Shown here in pieces: positions 54,841-63,136 of a DNA stretch of 64,000 nt; the stretch's first letter is position 1, and the number at the start of each line of letters is the position of its first letter. The notes below the pieces were generated by a model that ran no database searches, had not been told where the DNA came from, and worked only from the letters and a program-made list of their open reading frames with translations. The stretch is from contig NZ_BMKS01000003.1 in NCBI RefSeq assembly GCF_014644455.1, forward strand, positions 399,930 to 463,929, in the 5' to 3' direction. A program made the translations under genes and the position numbers. The DNA is from Caldovatus sediminis. Its GTDB lineage: Bacteria; Pseudomonadota; Alphaproteobacteria; Acetobacterales; Acetobacteraceae.

Positions 54841-54879
54841 CTTGCATCATGCAAGCAAAGAAGCTTGCGGATCGCAAGC
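54841..54879. promoter_or_regulatory. Two perfect inverted repeats upstream of the HxlR gene
   Basis: CTTGCAT-C-ATGCAAG (54841-54855) and GCTTGCG-GAT-CGCAAGC (54863-54879) are perfect inverted repeats sharing the half site CTTGC/GCAAG. Their centres are 23 bases apart. They lie 22 bases upstream of the HxlR start and 11 bases after the end of upp. They are probable operator sites for the HxlR regulator. Confidence 0.65.
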
Positions 54880-54889
54880 CAGAACCCGG

Positions 54890-55573
54890 TCACGCCCCTT
54901 GCCGCCTACCCTCCGCCCCCGTTCCGAAGCAGCGGTCCCCCGCGTCCCCAAGCCCCGGCACGATGAATCCCCGCGCGTCGAGCCGCTCGTCCAGCGCCGC
55001 CGCGAACACTTCCACCTCCGGATGCGCCGCGCCGAGCCGCGCCACCCCCTCCGGCGCCGCCACCACGCAGAGCATCCGCACCCAGGGCGCCCCCGCCTCC
55101 TTCAGCCGCGCCACCGCCGCGACGGCGCTGCCCCCGGTCGCCAGCATCGGGTCCAGCAGCAGCGCCCCCCGGCGCCCCAGATCGCGCGGCAGCCGCACCA
55201 GGTACTCCCTCGGCCGCAGCGTCGCCTCGTCGCGCAACAGGCCGATGTGCCCCACCGGCGCCTCCGGCATCAGCCGCCGCACCCCCTCCAGCAGCCCGAG
55301 CCCGGCCCGCAGCACCGGCACCAGGCAGGGCTCCGGCGCGGCGAGCACGCGGTGCCGCATGGTGGCGAGCGGCGTCGCCACCGCCGTCTCCGCCTCGTCC
55401 AGCGCGCGCGTCGCCTCCACCGCGAGGATCGCGCCGACCTCGCCGAGCAGCCGGCGGAAGGCGCCGCTCGGCGTCGCCGCGTCGCGCAGCCGCGCCAGCC
55501 GGTCGCTCAGCAGCGCGTGCCGCACCACGCGCAGATTCGGCGGCCCCCCCGCCGCCCCCGCCCCGCCGCTCAT
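54890..55573 (-). CDS. upp: Uracil phosphoribosyltransferase
   Basis: 227-aa enzyme forming UMP from uracil and PRPP. PNLRVVRHALLSDRLARLRD is the conserved N-terminus. LVPVLRAGLGLLEGVRRLMP and VGHIGLLRDEATLRP are family blocks, and LLLDPMLATGGSAVAAV is the PRPP loop. GARGFIVPGLGDAGDRCFGT-type sequence closes the uracil site. The N-terminal 10 residues are Gly/Ala-rich. ATG 55573 overlaps the stop codon of the MotB-like gene by four bases, so upp is carried as the last gene of the motor operon. Confidence 0.95.
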   Translation of the reverse strand: MSGGAGAAGGPPNLRVVRHALLSDRLARLRDAATPSGAFRRLLGEVGAILAVEATRALDEAETAVATPLATMRHRVLAAPEPCLVPVLRAGLGLLEGVRRLMPEAPVGHIGLLRDEATLRPREYLVRLPRDLGRRGALLLDPMLATGGSAVAAVARLKEAGAPWVRMLCVVAAPEGVARLGAAHPEVEVFAAALDERLDARGFIVPGLGDAGDRCFGTGAEGRRQGA

Positions 55574-57441
55574 CGGTCGGTTAGCCGGAGCTCGATGCGG
55601 CGGTTGCGCGCATAGGCCTCCGGCGTGTCGCCCGGATCGAGCGGCTGGGTGTCGCCGAACGCCGTCGCCGCCACCCGGTTGGGCGGCAGCCCTTCTTGGA
55701 TCAGCAGCTGCGCCACGGCGATCGCCCGCGCCGCGGAAAGCTCCCAGTTGCTCGCGAACCGCGCGGTGCGGATCGGCGTGCGGTCGGCGTGCCCGTCCAC
55801 GCGCAGGATCCACGCGATGTCCGGCGGGATCTGCCGCGCGATGTCGAGCAGCACGCGCGCGAGGTCGCGCACGCTGCGCTCGCCCGCCGCGCTCAGATCG
55901 GCCGAGCCGGGCGGAAACAGCACCTCGGACTGGAAGACGAAGCGGTCGCCCACCACCCGCACCTCCGGCCGGTCGCCGAGGATGCGGCGCAGCCGCCCGA
56001 AGAAGTCGGACCGGTACTGCTGCAGCTCCTCGACCCGCGCTGCCAGCGCCGCGTTCAGCCGCGCGCCGAGATTGGCGATCTGCACGTCCTTCTCGGCCTC
56101 CGCCGCCTCCGACGCCGCGAGCGCGGCGTTGACGCGCGCCAGCTCCGCACGCAGCGCCTCGATCTGGCGGTTCAGCAGCGCGAGCTGCGCCCGCGCGCTG
56201 TCGGCGAGTCGCGTCTGCTCGGCCGCCCGCGCCTGCGCCGCCTCGCGCGCGCGGGCGTCGGCCTCGGCGCGCGCGGCCGCCTCGGCCGCGCGGCGCGCCG
56301 CCTCCTCGGCCCGCGTCTCGGCCGAGCGCCGGCGCTCCTCCTCCGCCGAGGCGAGGCGCAACGCCTCGGCCTGCCTCATCTCCGCGGCGAGGCGCCGGCG
56401 CTCGGCCTCCTCCGCCCGGGCCGTGGCCTCCGCCGCCTCGCCCGCGGCCAGGCGCCGCAGCCGCTCCGCTTCCGCGGCGAGGCTGCCCGCCCGCGCTGCG
56501 GCGGCCTCGGCCTCGCGACGGCGCCGCTCCGCTTCGCTCGCCTGCTCGCCGGCCCGCATCGCCAGGGCCTCCGCCGCGCGGCGGCGGCGCGCCTCCTCCT
56601 CGGCGCGCGCCATCGCCTCCTGCGCCTGGCGCTCCAGCTCGTCGCGCAGGGCGGCGAGCGCCTGCACCTGCTGGCTCAGCCGGGCGATGTCGGACAGCCG
56701 CGCCTCGACCGTCTCGCGCTCGACGCGCACCTGGCGGTCCAGCGCCTCGGCCTCGCGCCGCATCGCCGCGAGGTCGCGCCGCGTCGCCTCCAGCGCCGCC
56801 CGCGCCTCGGCGAGCTGCGCGCGCGTCGCCGCGAGCTGCTCCCCGAGCACCGCGCGCTCGCGTTCCGTCGCCTCGCGCGCCTCGCGCTCCAGCGCCAGGC
56901 CGCGGCGCGCCTCGTTCAGGTCGCGCACCGTGCGCGCGGCGTCGCCGCCCGCCGCCTCGGCCCGCGCGAGCGCCTCGGCGAGGCGCTGCTCCAGCGTCGC
57001 CACCCGCTCCGACGCCCCGCGCGCGGCGAGGTCGAGGTCGGCGAGCCGCGCCGCCAGCCGGTCCCGCTCGGCGCGCGCCGAGTCGCGCTCCGCGCCGAGC
57101 CGGTCGCGCTCCTCGCGCAGCCCGGCGAGCTGGCGGGCCAGCGCCTCGCGCGCCGCCGCCGCCGCGCGCAGCTCCTCGGTGGTGCGGCCGAGGCTGCTGC
57201 GCAGCTCCTCCGTCTGCCCGCGCTCGAGCGCGAGCATCTCGCCGAGCTCCGCCACCTGCCGGTGCAGCCGGTCGAGCGCCTGGTCGCGCGAGGACAGCGC
57301 GACGGAGAGGAACCCCTGCGCCAGCACGAAGACCATCAGCACGAAGATGACGACCAGCAGCAGCGTGGACAGCGCATCCACGTAGCCGGGCCAGGCGTTG
57401 AGTCCGCCGCGGGCGCGCCGGCCGCCGCCGATCTCGGCCAT
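55570..57441 (-). CDS. MotB-like protein with long coiled coil and OmpA peptidoglycan-binding domain
   Basis: 623 aa. The single N-terminal membrane helix contains WPGYVDALSTLLLVVIFVL. Its Asp (residue 22) sits where MotB/TolR/ExbD carry the proton-binding Asp. From about residue 50 to 455 the protein is an almost unbroken Ala/Glu/Arg coiled coil. Residues 495-623 form an OmpA-type peptidoglycan-binding domain (SEVLFPPGSADLSAAGERSV, NWELSAARAIAV, YARNRRIELRL). With the adjacent MotA-like protein it would form a proton-driven stator anchored to the cell wall. The coiled coil is far longer than in flagellar MotB. The driven process is unknown. Confidence 0.9.
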   Translation of the reverse strand: MAEIGGGRRARGGLNAWPGYVDALSTLLLVVIFVLMVFVLAQGFLSVALSSRDQALDRLHRQVAELGEMLALERGQTEELRSSLGRTTEELRAAAAAREALARQLAGLREERDRLGAERDSARAERDRLAARLADLDLAARGASERVATLEQRLAEALARAEAAGGDAARTVRDLNEARRGLALEREAREATERERAVLGEQLAATRAQLAEARAALEATRRDLAAMRREAEALDRQVRVERETVEARLSDIARLSQQVQALAALRDELERQAQEAMARAEEEARRRRAAEALAMRAGEQASEAERRRREAEAAAARAGSLAAEAERLRRLAAGEAAEATARAEEAERRRLAAEMRQAEALRLASAEEERRRSAETRAEEAARRAAEAAARAEADARAREAAQARAAEQTRLADSARAQLALLNRQIEALRAELARVNAALAASEAAEAEKDVQIANLGARLNAALAARVEELQQYRSDFFGRLRRILGDRPEVRVVGDRFVFQSEVLFPPGSADLSAAGERSVRDLARVLLDIARQIPPDIAWILRVDGHADRTPIRTARFASNWELSAARAIAVAQLLIQEGLPPNRVAATAFGDTQPLDPGDTPEAYARNRRIELRLTDR

Positions 57442-57587
57442 GGCGGGCTAGGCCGGGACGGGCGGGGGGGCGCCGCCGCCCCGCAATCCCCGCCTCCCGC
57501 GGCCGGTCAACCCGACCCGGGGCCGGGTTTGCGCCCGGCGGAAGGGCACCGGAGGGCAGGCCCCTCCCGCGCGCGCCGCCGCGGCGC

Positions 57588-58730
57588 TCACCGCGGCTGC
57601 TCCTCCGCCAGCGCCGCGATGGTCCGCGCCACCAGCTTGATCTCGCTGCGCAGCTCCTCGGTCGCCTGGATGCGCCCCTGCGACACCTCCTCGAGCAGCC
57701 GCGCCATGTAGAGCTCGAGGTTGCGGATGTGCCCGCGCGTCGCCTCGTCCATCGCGCCCTGCGCCTGCGCCTCCGCGAGCCGCTGCAGCGTCGGCGCCAG
57801 CCCGGTCTGCGCCTCCGCCAGCCGCACCATGATCTGCTGGTTCGCCCGCATCTGGTCGGTCAGCACGGAGAGTCGCTCGGTCAGCGTCGTCAGCGCGTGC
57901 GAGGTCGCCCCGCGCGCCTCCTCCCCCCGCGCCAGGATGCGCTGCAGGCCCTCGAGGTTCTCCGCCGTCTGCTCCAGCAGCGCCTGCACGTAGGCGGGCA
58001 CCGAGCCGCCCTCGCCCTCCGCGCCGAGCACGCCCGAGGACAGCCGCGTCACCCCCGCGAGCCACTCCTCCAGCTCGTTGTAGAAGCGGTTCTGCGCCTG
58101 CCCCGCCGTCAGGTCGAGGAACCCGAGCACCAGCGCCCCGGCGAGTCCGAGCATGGAGGCCGAGAACGCCGTCCCCATGCCGCGCAGCGGCTGCGCCAGC
58201 CCCGACTTGAGCTGGTTGAAGAGCTGGTTCAGGTCCCCCGACCCGACCGACATCCCCTGGATCACCTCCGCCACCGACCCGATCGTCAGCAGCAGCCCCC
58301 AGAAGGTCCCGAGCAGCCCAAGGAAGATCAGCAGCCCGGTCATGTAGCGCGACACCTCGCGCTGTTCGTCGAGCCGCGACCGGATCCCGTCCAGCATGGT
58401 CCGCGTCGCCAGTGCCGAGAGCGTCAGCCGGTCGCTCCGCCGCGCCGCCAGCATGTGCGCCATCGGCGCGAGCAGCCGCGGCGGCGCCAGCTCCGGCGCC
58501 CCCGGCAGCGGCTGGATGTAGGCCTCGAGCCACGCCACCTCGCGCCGCAGCGCCAGCACCTGCCGCACGGTCCAGAAGATCCCGAACAGCAGCACCAGGA
58601 CGATGACGGTGTTGAGGATCGGGTTGGTGGCGAAGGCGTGCGCGAGCTCGGGGCTCAGCACCGCCGCGAGCAGCGCGACCGGCCCGAGGAAGGCGGCCAT
58701 CTGCCAGAGGTAGCGGGCCGGCGAGGTCAT
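57588..58730 (-). CDS. MotA/TolQ/ExbB-type proton channel subunit
   Basis: 380 aa with four hydrophobic segments: FLGPVALLAAVLSPELAHAF, ILNTVIVLVLLFGIFWTVRQ, YMTGLLIFLGLLGTFWGLLL (the MotA/ExbB signature with LGTxxG) and MGTAFSASMLGLAGALVLGF. Between helices 2 and 3 is a cytoplasmic loop, and the C-terminus from about residue 215 is a long helical, Gln/Glu-rich cytoplasmic tail. It should pentamerise around two copies of the MotB-like partner. ATG 58730 overlaps the previous gene's stop (TGATG), and the MotB-like gene starts 146 bases downstream. No flagellar genes are nearby. Confidence 0.9.
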   Translation of the reverse strand: MTSPARYLWQMAAFLGPVALLAAVLSPELAHAFATNPILNTVIVLVLLFGIFWTVRQVLALRREVAWLEAYIQPLPGAPELAPPRLLAPMAHMLAARRSDRLTLSALATRTMLDGIRSRLDEQREVSRYMTGLLIFLGLLGTFWGLLLTIGSVAEVIQGMSVGSGDLNQLFNQLKSGLAQPLRGMGTAFSASMLGLAGALVLGFLDLTAGQAQNRFYNELEEWLAGVTRLSSGVLGAEGEGGSVPAYVQALLEQTAENLEGLQRILARGEEARGATSHALTTLTERLSVLTDQMRANQQIMVRLAEAQTGLAPTLQRLAEAQAQGAMDEATRGHIRNLELYMARLLEEVSQGRIQATEELRSEIKLVARTIAALAEEQPR

Positions 58731-59536
58731 CGCGTCACCGCCCCTGCGCCCGCCGCGTCGCGCCGCGGGCCTCCCGGCGGCCCGTCCGCGGGCGGCAGGA
58801 TGTCCACCGCATCCACCCCCTCCTCCGTGCGCCCGAGCGGCCGCAGGTCGATCCGGGTCGGGTCCACGCCGCCCGCCACCAGCGCCCCCTTGACCGCCAG
58901 CGCCCGCGCCAGCGCAAGCCGCCGCTGCGCCGAGACCTCCATCCCCGGCGGCGCGGCCACCTGGGCGAGCACCGTCACCCGGCCGCCACCCTCCTTCGCC
59001 GCCGCTGCGAGCCGCCGCCCGATCGACTCGGCCGCCCGCGCCGTCTCGGGATCGAGCGCCGCCGCGGCGTCGGCACCGTCCGGTGCCCCGGCCGTGACCC
59101 GCAGGCGATACCCGCCTCCGGGCCCGCTCTCCACCCCGGCGAGCGGATCGGCGGCGGAGGCCTCTGCCGCACCGCCGCGCCGCGCCGCCACCGGCGCCTC
59201 CAGCGCCACCGGAGGCGGCGGCGCCGGTGGCGGCTCCGGCAGCAGGGCCGCCGTCCGCAGCGTCCCCTGCTCCTCCTCCATCGTCCCGCCAGCGGTCGGC
59301 GGGGCGCGCAGCAGCTCGATCAGCGGCGAGGGCATGGGCGGCGCCGCCGGCGGCCTCCCCGGCAGCGGCAGGCCATCGGGCCCGAACTCCGCCGCCGGCG
59401 CCCCGGCGTCGCCGTCTCCGCCCGGCATCGCCGCACCTGACGCCGCCAGGCTCCCCGCCGCGGCCGCCATCGCCACGGCCGCCGCCAGCCGCAGCGCGGC
59501 CGCCCGCGCCGCGCCGCCGCGTCCGCACCCCGCCAT
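58727..59536 (-). CDS. Exported protein with OmpA-like C-terminal segment, first gene of the motor operon
   Basis: 269 aa. An Ala-rich signal sequence spans the first 35 residues (ARAAALRLAAAVAMAAAAGS). A Pro/Ala/Gly-rich middle region follows. The last 110 residues look like a degenerate OmpA-type fold: DPETARAAESIGRRLAAAAK, VTVLAQVAAPPGMEVSAQRR, LALARALAVKGALVAGGVDP and RIDLRPLGRTEEGVDAVDIL. ATG 59536 was chosen to place the signal peptide correctly; ATG 59647 upstream would add a basic extension. Coupling to the MotA-like gene suggests it is a periplasmic partner of the motor. Function otherwise unknown. Confidence 0.72.
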   Translation of the reverse strand: MAGCGRGGAARAAALRLAAAVAMAAAAGSLAASGAAMPGGDGDAGAPAAEFGPDGLPLPGRPPAAPPMPSPLIELLRAPPTAGGTMEEEQGTLRTAALLPEPPPAPPPPVALEAPVAARRGGAAEASAADPLAGVESGPGGGYRLRVTAGAPDGADAAAALDPETARAAESIGRRLAAAAKEGGGRVTVLAQVAAPPGMEVSAQRRLALARALAVKGALVAGGVDPTRIDLRPLGRTEEGVDAVDILPPADGPPGGPRRDAAGAGAVTR

Positions 59537-59666
59537 CGCCGCGCCGCCGGGGCGCGGCGCCAGGCGAAGCCCCGATTCCCGCCGCCGGATCACGCGGTCC
59601 ACCCTAGGCCAGCCTGCGGCCTCGCGTCCATGCGCGCCCCGGATCACTGGCGGCGCGGCCCGCCGC

Positions 59667-60587
59667 TCATGGCCTCGGGCGTCCGTCCCCCTCCGCCGCG
59701 CCCTCCCGGACGCCAGCCGAGGCCGCCGCCGGCACCGTCCCGCCGCGCCCCGCGGCCGCCGCGATCCCCTCGGCCACCGCCTCGCGCAGCCGCGGCTGCA
59801 GCGCCGGGTTCCCCGCCACCACGTTCCCGTTCGCGTAGGGATCCCCGCCCTCCGGGTCGGTCACGAATCCCCCCGCCTCGCGCACCAGCACGATCCCCGC
59901 CGCGATGTCCCACGGCTTGAGGTTCAGCTCCCAGTACCCGTCGTAGCGCCCTGCCGCCACCCACGCGAGGTCGAGCGCCGCCGACCCGAACCGGCGGATG
60001 CCCGCCACCTGCGGCATCAGCCGCGCCAGGGTGTGGCTGAACTCCGCCTTGCGGGGTGCCCCCGCGAACGGGATCCCCGTCGCGAACACCGCCTCCCGGA
60101 TGTCCCGCCGCGCCGACACCCGCAGCCTGCGCTCGTTGAGGAACGCCCCCTTCCCCTGCTCGGCCCAGAACATCTCGTCCGCCACCGGGCTGTACACCAC
60201 CCCCGCCACGATCTCCGACGCCGCGCCGCCCCGGGCGCCGACCCGCCGCTCGACCCCCACGCTCACCGCCCAATGCGGGATGCCGTGCAGGAAGTTCGTG
60301 GTGCCGTCGAGCGGGTCGACGACCCACCGCCAACGCCACTCCGCCTCGCCCCCCTCCCCGCTCTCCTCCATGAGGAAGGCGAAGTCCGGCCGCGCCCGCG
60401 AGAGCTCCGCCCGGAGCGTCTCCTCCGCCCGCAGGTCCGCCTGCGAGACGAAGTCCGACGGCCCCTTCACGCTCACCTGGAGCTGCTCGACCTCCCCGAA
60501 GTCGCGCAGCAGCCGTCGCCCGGCCTTGCGGACGGCGGTGGTGAGCACCTGCATCGCAGGCGACATGCGGGGAGAGGGCGGGGGCAT
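59667..60587 (-). CDS. Inositol monophosphatase family protein (SuhB type)
   Basis: 306 aa. Metal and catalytic motifs: FAFLMEESGEGG (Glu ligand), WVVDPLDGTTNFLHGIPHWA (the DPxDGTTN hallmark) and LKPWDIAAGIVLVREAGGFV (final WDxAAG). It hydrolyses inositol 1-phosphate or related phosphates with Mg2+; SuhB homologues also affect rRNA transcription. An Ala/Gly-rich C-terminal tail of about 40 residues follows. ATG 60587 or 60566 could be the start. It follows efp on the same strand after a strong hairpin, an order common in alphaproteobacteria. Confidence 0.93.
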   Translation of the reverse strand: MPPPSPRMSPAMQVLTTAVRKAGRRLLRDFGEVEQLQVSVKGPSDFVSQADLRAEETLRAELSRARPDFAFLMEESGEGGEAEWRWRWVVDPLDGTTNFLHGIPHWAVSVGVERRVGARGGAASEIVAGVVYSPVADEMFWAEQGKGAFLNERRLRVSARRDIREAVFATGIPFAGAPRKAEFSHTLARLMPQVAGIRRFGSAALDLAWVAAGRYDGYWELNLKPWDIAAGIVLVREAGGFVTDPEGGDPYANGNVVAGNPALQPRLREAVAEGIAAAAGRGGTVPAAASAGVREGAAEGDGRPRP

Positions 60588-60709
60588 GACTCGGGCCTGA
60601 ACGCGCGAGGGAACACCGGTTCGTCGGCGCCGCCGGCGCCGCACGACGACGCCACGTCCTCGCCACCCCCGGCCCGCCGCGCGCATCGCGGACCGGACGG
60701 CGGCCGGAC

Positions 60710-60768
60710 GGATGGAGGGGCGGAGGGGCACCCGAGGCGTCCGAGGCGCCCCCTCCGCCCGTCCATCC
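60710..60768 (-). terminator. Large GC hairpin downstream of efp
   Basis: GGATGGAGGGGCGGAGGGGC pairs with GCCCCCTCCGCCCGTCCATCC, about 20 bp with one mismatch and one bulge, around a loop of some 17 bases. It lies 54 bases after the efp stop on the minus strand. No T-tract is visible. Confidence 0.55.
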
Positions 60769-60822
60769 ACCCCGCCGCGCGCCTCCCCGCCGGGCCTCGC
60801 CCGGCCGGTCCGGCGCCACGCG

Positions 60823-61392
60823 TCAGCCCTTCGCCCGCTCCACGTAGGAACCGTCCGTGGTCCGCACCACGATCCGCTCCCCGGCCGTGATGAAGGGCGG
60901 CACCATGGTCCGCACCCCGTTCTCGAGCACGGCGGGCTTGTAGGAGGAGGCGGCGGTCTGCCCCTTCACCACCGGATCGGCCTCGGTCACCGTCAGCGTC
61001 ACCGTCTCGGGCAGTTCCATCGAGACCGGCTCGCCCTCGATCAGGCGGAGGCTGACGGTCATGTTCTCCTGCAGGAAGGGCAGGCGGTCGCCGAGGATCT
61101 CCTTCGGCACGGAGATCTGCTCGTAGGTCTCGGGGTCCATCAGGACGAGGTTGTCCCCGTCGGTGTAGGAGTAGACGTACTCCTTGTCCTCGGTCGTCAG
61201 CCGCTCGACGGTGTCGGAGGTGCGCCAGCGCTGGTCCTTCTTCGCGCCGGTCTTGATGTTGCGCATCTCCACCTGGATCACGGCCGCGCCCTTGCCGGGG
61301 ATCATGATGTTCTGCTTGAGGATGGTGTAGCGCTGGCCTTCGAACTCGATGACCATGCCAGGGCGCATCTGGTTGGCCTGCATCTTCGCCAT
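60823..61392 (-). CDS. efp: Translation elongation factor P
   Basis: 189 aa, standard length, with three domains. MAKMQANQMRPGMVIEFEGQ starts the KOW-like domain I, and the modified-lysine loop is IMIPGKGAAVIQVEMRN (Lys of PGKG). RLTTEDKEYVYSYTDGDNLV and LPETVTLTVTEADPVVKGQT are the domain II and III hallmarks. It rescues ribosomes stalled at polyproline, relevant here because many encoded proteins are Pro-rich. No EpmA/EpmB genes are in the window. It is monocistronic by layout. Confidence 0.97.
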   Translation of the reverse strand: MAKMQANQMRPGMVIEFEGQRYTILKQNIMIPGKGAAVIQVEMRNIKTGAKKDQRWRTSDTVERLTTEDKEYVYSYTDGDNLVLMDPETYEQISVPKEILGDRLPFLQENMTVSLRLIEGEPVSMELPETVTLTVTEADPVVKGQTAASSYKPAVLENGVRTMVPPFITAGERIVVRTTDGSYVERAKG

Positions 61393-61878
61393 GGGAGTCG
61401 CGTCCGGATCGGGTGGTGGAAAGGAGCAATGCCGAACCGCCCGCGCATGCCTGGGCGGGCGGTGGGAGCCGGCGTCGGGCGGGGAACTACACGGGCGGGA
61501 GCAACAGGGCAACGGGCGCCGGCCTCGCGGCTGAGGGCCGCTTTCATCGGCCTTCCTCGGCGCCGGACCGCCCTGGATCGCCGAGGCGGTGCAGCCCACC
61601 CGGCATGGCTTGGCAGGGACGGCGCCGACTGGAAGGCGCGGCATTGCCTCGACGCGATGCCGGCGCACGACCGGGCGATGACGGAATCGCCCGGCCCTCC
61701 CTCGTCGAATGCATCGTGCGCCGCCCGGCCGGCCTCGGCGGTGCGGCGGCCCGTCGCGGAGACGATGCCGGGCGCGCTGCGGACCAGGGGTCGCGAGGCA
61801 GGTCGGCGCTTCCATGGGGAGGAAGGTGGCGATCGCCTCGGGATGTCCCTTCCGGCGATCCGGCAATGGCCTCGGGGA
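61393..61878. other. Gap upstream of efp
   Basis: About 490 bases between efp and tRNA-Pro. Open frames on both strands look like GC-driven noise, with no family motifs. It must hold the efp promoter and leader, but no consensus promoter elements stand out. GGAAAGGAGC lies about 30 bases before the efp start. Confidence 0.4.
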
Positions 61879-61952
61879 TCGGGGCGGCGGGATTCGAACC
61901 CACGGCCTCCTGTACCCAAAACAGGCGCGCTACCAGGCTGCGCCACGCCCCG
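61879..61952 (-). tRNA. tRNA-Pro (anticodon UGG)
   Basis: Cloverleaf on the minus strand: acceptor CGGGGCG/CGCCCCG, D-arm with AGCCTGGTAGCGC, anticodon stem CCTGT/ACAGG with loop TTTGGGT (anticodon TGG, reads CCA and by wobble other Pro codons), and T-arm GTGGG TTCGAAT CCCGC, discriminator A. CCA is not encoded. Confidence 0.95.
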
Positions 61953-62044
61953 CACGCGCAGCGCAAACTATGGGCAGGAGGGGACACCGGCAACCCTCGC
62001 CGTCCGACCCGGCCAGGCGCGGCCAGACCTGACGAAGAGGAGCG

Positions 62045-62572
62045 TCAGGGCGCCGTGCCGAAGATGCGGTGCAGCACCCGGTCGCCGACCCGAATGCCGA
62101 GCCGCTCGGCGGTGCCGCCGGCAAGCTCCAGGGTCGCCCGCACCGGCCCGCCGCTCGGGATCGGCGCGAGGCTGTGCGGCACCGTCCGCTCGGCGATGCG
62201 GTGGATGCGCCCGTCCGCGGCGATGAACAGCATGTCGAGCGGGATCAGAGTGTTGCGCATCCACATGCTCGATTCGCGCGGGGTGCCCCAATCGAACAGC
62301 ATGCCTTCGTCGGGCGCGACGTGGTCGCGGAACATCAGCCCCACCATCTGCTGATAGGGTTCCACCGCCATCTCCACGCGGAAGGCGTGACGCCGCGCGC
62401 CGTCGCGGCTGACGATCACCAGCGTCTCCTGTGGCAGGCGCGGCTGCGGCTCGCTGATGCCGGGCTGGGCGCGGGCGGCCCGCGGCACCGGCGGAAGCGG
62501 GCCGAAACCCGCAAGGAACAGGCCATGGACAAGGGCAAGGAGGTCTCGGCGGCGGAGGCGGATCGGCGGCAT
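62045..62572 (-). CDS. DUF192 family exported protein
   Basis: 175 aa. The N-terminus RRRDLLALVHGLFLAGFGPL is a twin-arginine-like or Sec signal ending near AARAQ. The DUF192 domain has VEMAVEPYQQMVGLMFRDHV, EGMLFDWGTPRESSMWMRNT (hallmark WMxNTxxPLD), LIPLDMLFIAADGRI and VRATLELAGGTAERLGIRVG. The domain is a small beta-rich fold of unknown function, mostly periplasmic in bacteria. It starts 93 bases downstream of tRNA-Pro on the same strand. No operon partner. Confidence 0.92.
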   Translation of the reverse strand: MPPIRLRRRDLLALVHGLFLAGFGPLPPVPRAARAQPGISEPQPRLPQETLVIVSRDGARRHAFRVEMAVEPYQQMVGLMFRDHVAPDEGMLFDWGTPRESSMWMRNTLIPLDMLFIAADGRIHRIAERTVPHSLAPIPSGGPVRATLELAGGTAERLGIRVGDRVLHRIFGTAP

Positions 62573-62698
62573 GGGTCCGATCTATAGCGCGGGGGCATGG
62601 CGCCGTCCCGCCCGCCGGCAGGCGAGCGAAGGCCCCGGTCGCGCCAGGCGCCGCACGGTCGTGCCTCGGCGCGCGAGACGCTACCGGCCCGCCCGCTC

Positions 62699-62755
62699 TC
62701 GTTCTTGTGTATTCACGCGCAAAACGTTTCGACGATCTCATTCTTGTGCGGGGCG
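62699..62755 (+). repeat. Short direct repeat in the promoter region of the small membrane protein gene
   Basis: CGTTCTTGTGTATTCACGC (starting 62700) and CATTCTTGTGCGGGGCG (starting 62738) share TTCTTGTG, with 38 bases between starts. The region is AT-richer than its flanks and includes CAAAACGTTTCGACG. It could be a regulator site. No consensus promoter was assigned. Confidence 0.3.
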
Positions 62756-62854
62756 AAAGGGATGCGGCCCGATGCCGCGCGGCCCGCTCGCCATGGCCGG
62801 AGGCGCGCGGGCATTCACGCGCAGCGGTCGGGACGGTTCGGGACGAGGTCGAAG

Positions 62855-63112
62855 ATGCGGCACAAGGATTGGACGGTCGCGAAAAACCGCTCGGAGGCGC
62901 AAGCACGGCACCGCACCGACGCCACCCTGCGCCTGCTCCTGTTCGGCGAAAAGGCGGCGCGCGCCCTGTTCGCCACGGCCCTCATCGCCACCACCGCGGC
63001 GCTCTGCGCGGTTGCGCTGATGGGGCCAGATGTGCTCGCTTCGACGCGGGCGGAGGCCCTGCCGAGCATGTGGAGCCGCCTGCGGCTCGCCCTCTCCGGG
63101 ATGTTCGGCTGA
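62855..63112 (+). CDS. Small single-pass membrane protein, hypothetical
   Basis: 85 aa. A basic N-terminus (MRHKDWTVAKNRSEAQARHR) precedes one membrane helix, ALFATALIATTAALCAVALM, and a short amphipathic C-terminus MWSRLRLALSGMFG. It is probably an inner-membrane protein. I do not recognise the family. ATG 62855 has a weak GAGG nine bases upstream. The preceding 270 bases carry the repeated ATTCTTGTG-type element, possibly its regulatory region. Convergent with the MarR gene. Confidence 0.6.
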   Translation: MRHKDWTVAKNRSEAQARHRTDATLRLLLFGEKAARALFATALIATTAALCAVALMGPDVLASTRAEALPSMWSRLRLALSGMFG

Positions 63113-63136
63113 GGGCGGGCTCGCGAAGCGCGGCGC

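Noticed and set aside
54890-59536. Zorya-type anti-phage system
   Set aside because: MotA/MotB-like genes are present, but the long tail is on the MotB-like side, there is no ZorC/ZorD helicase or ZorE nuclease, and the neighbours (upp, efp, inositol monophosphatase) are housekeeping genes.
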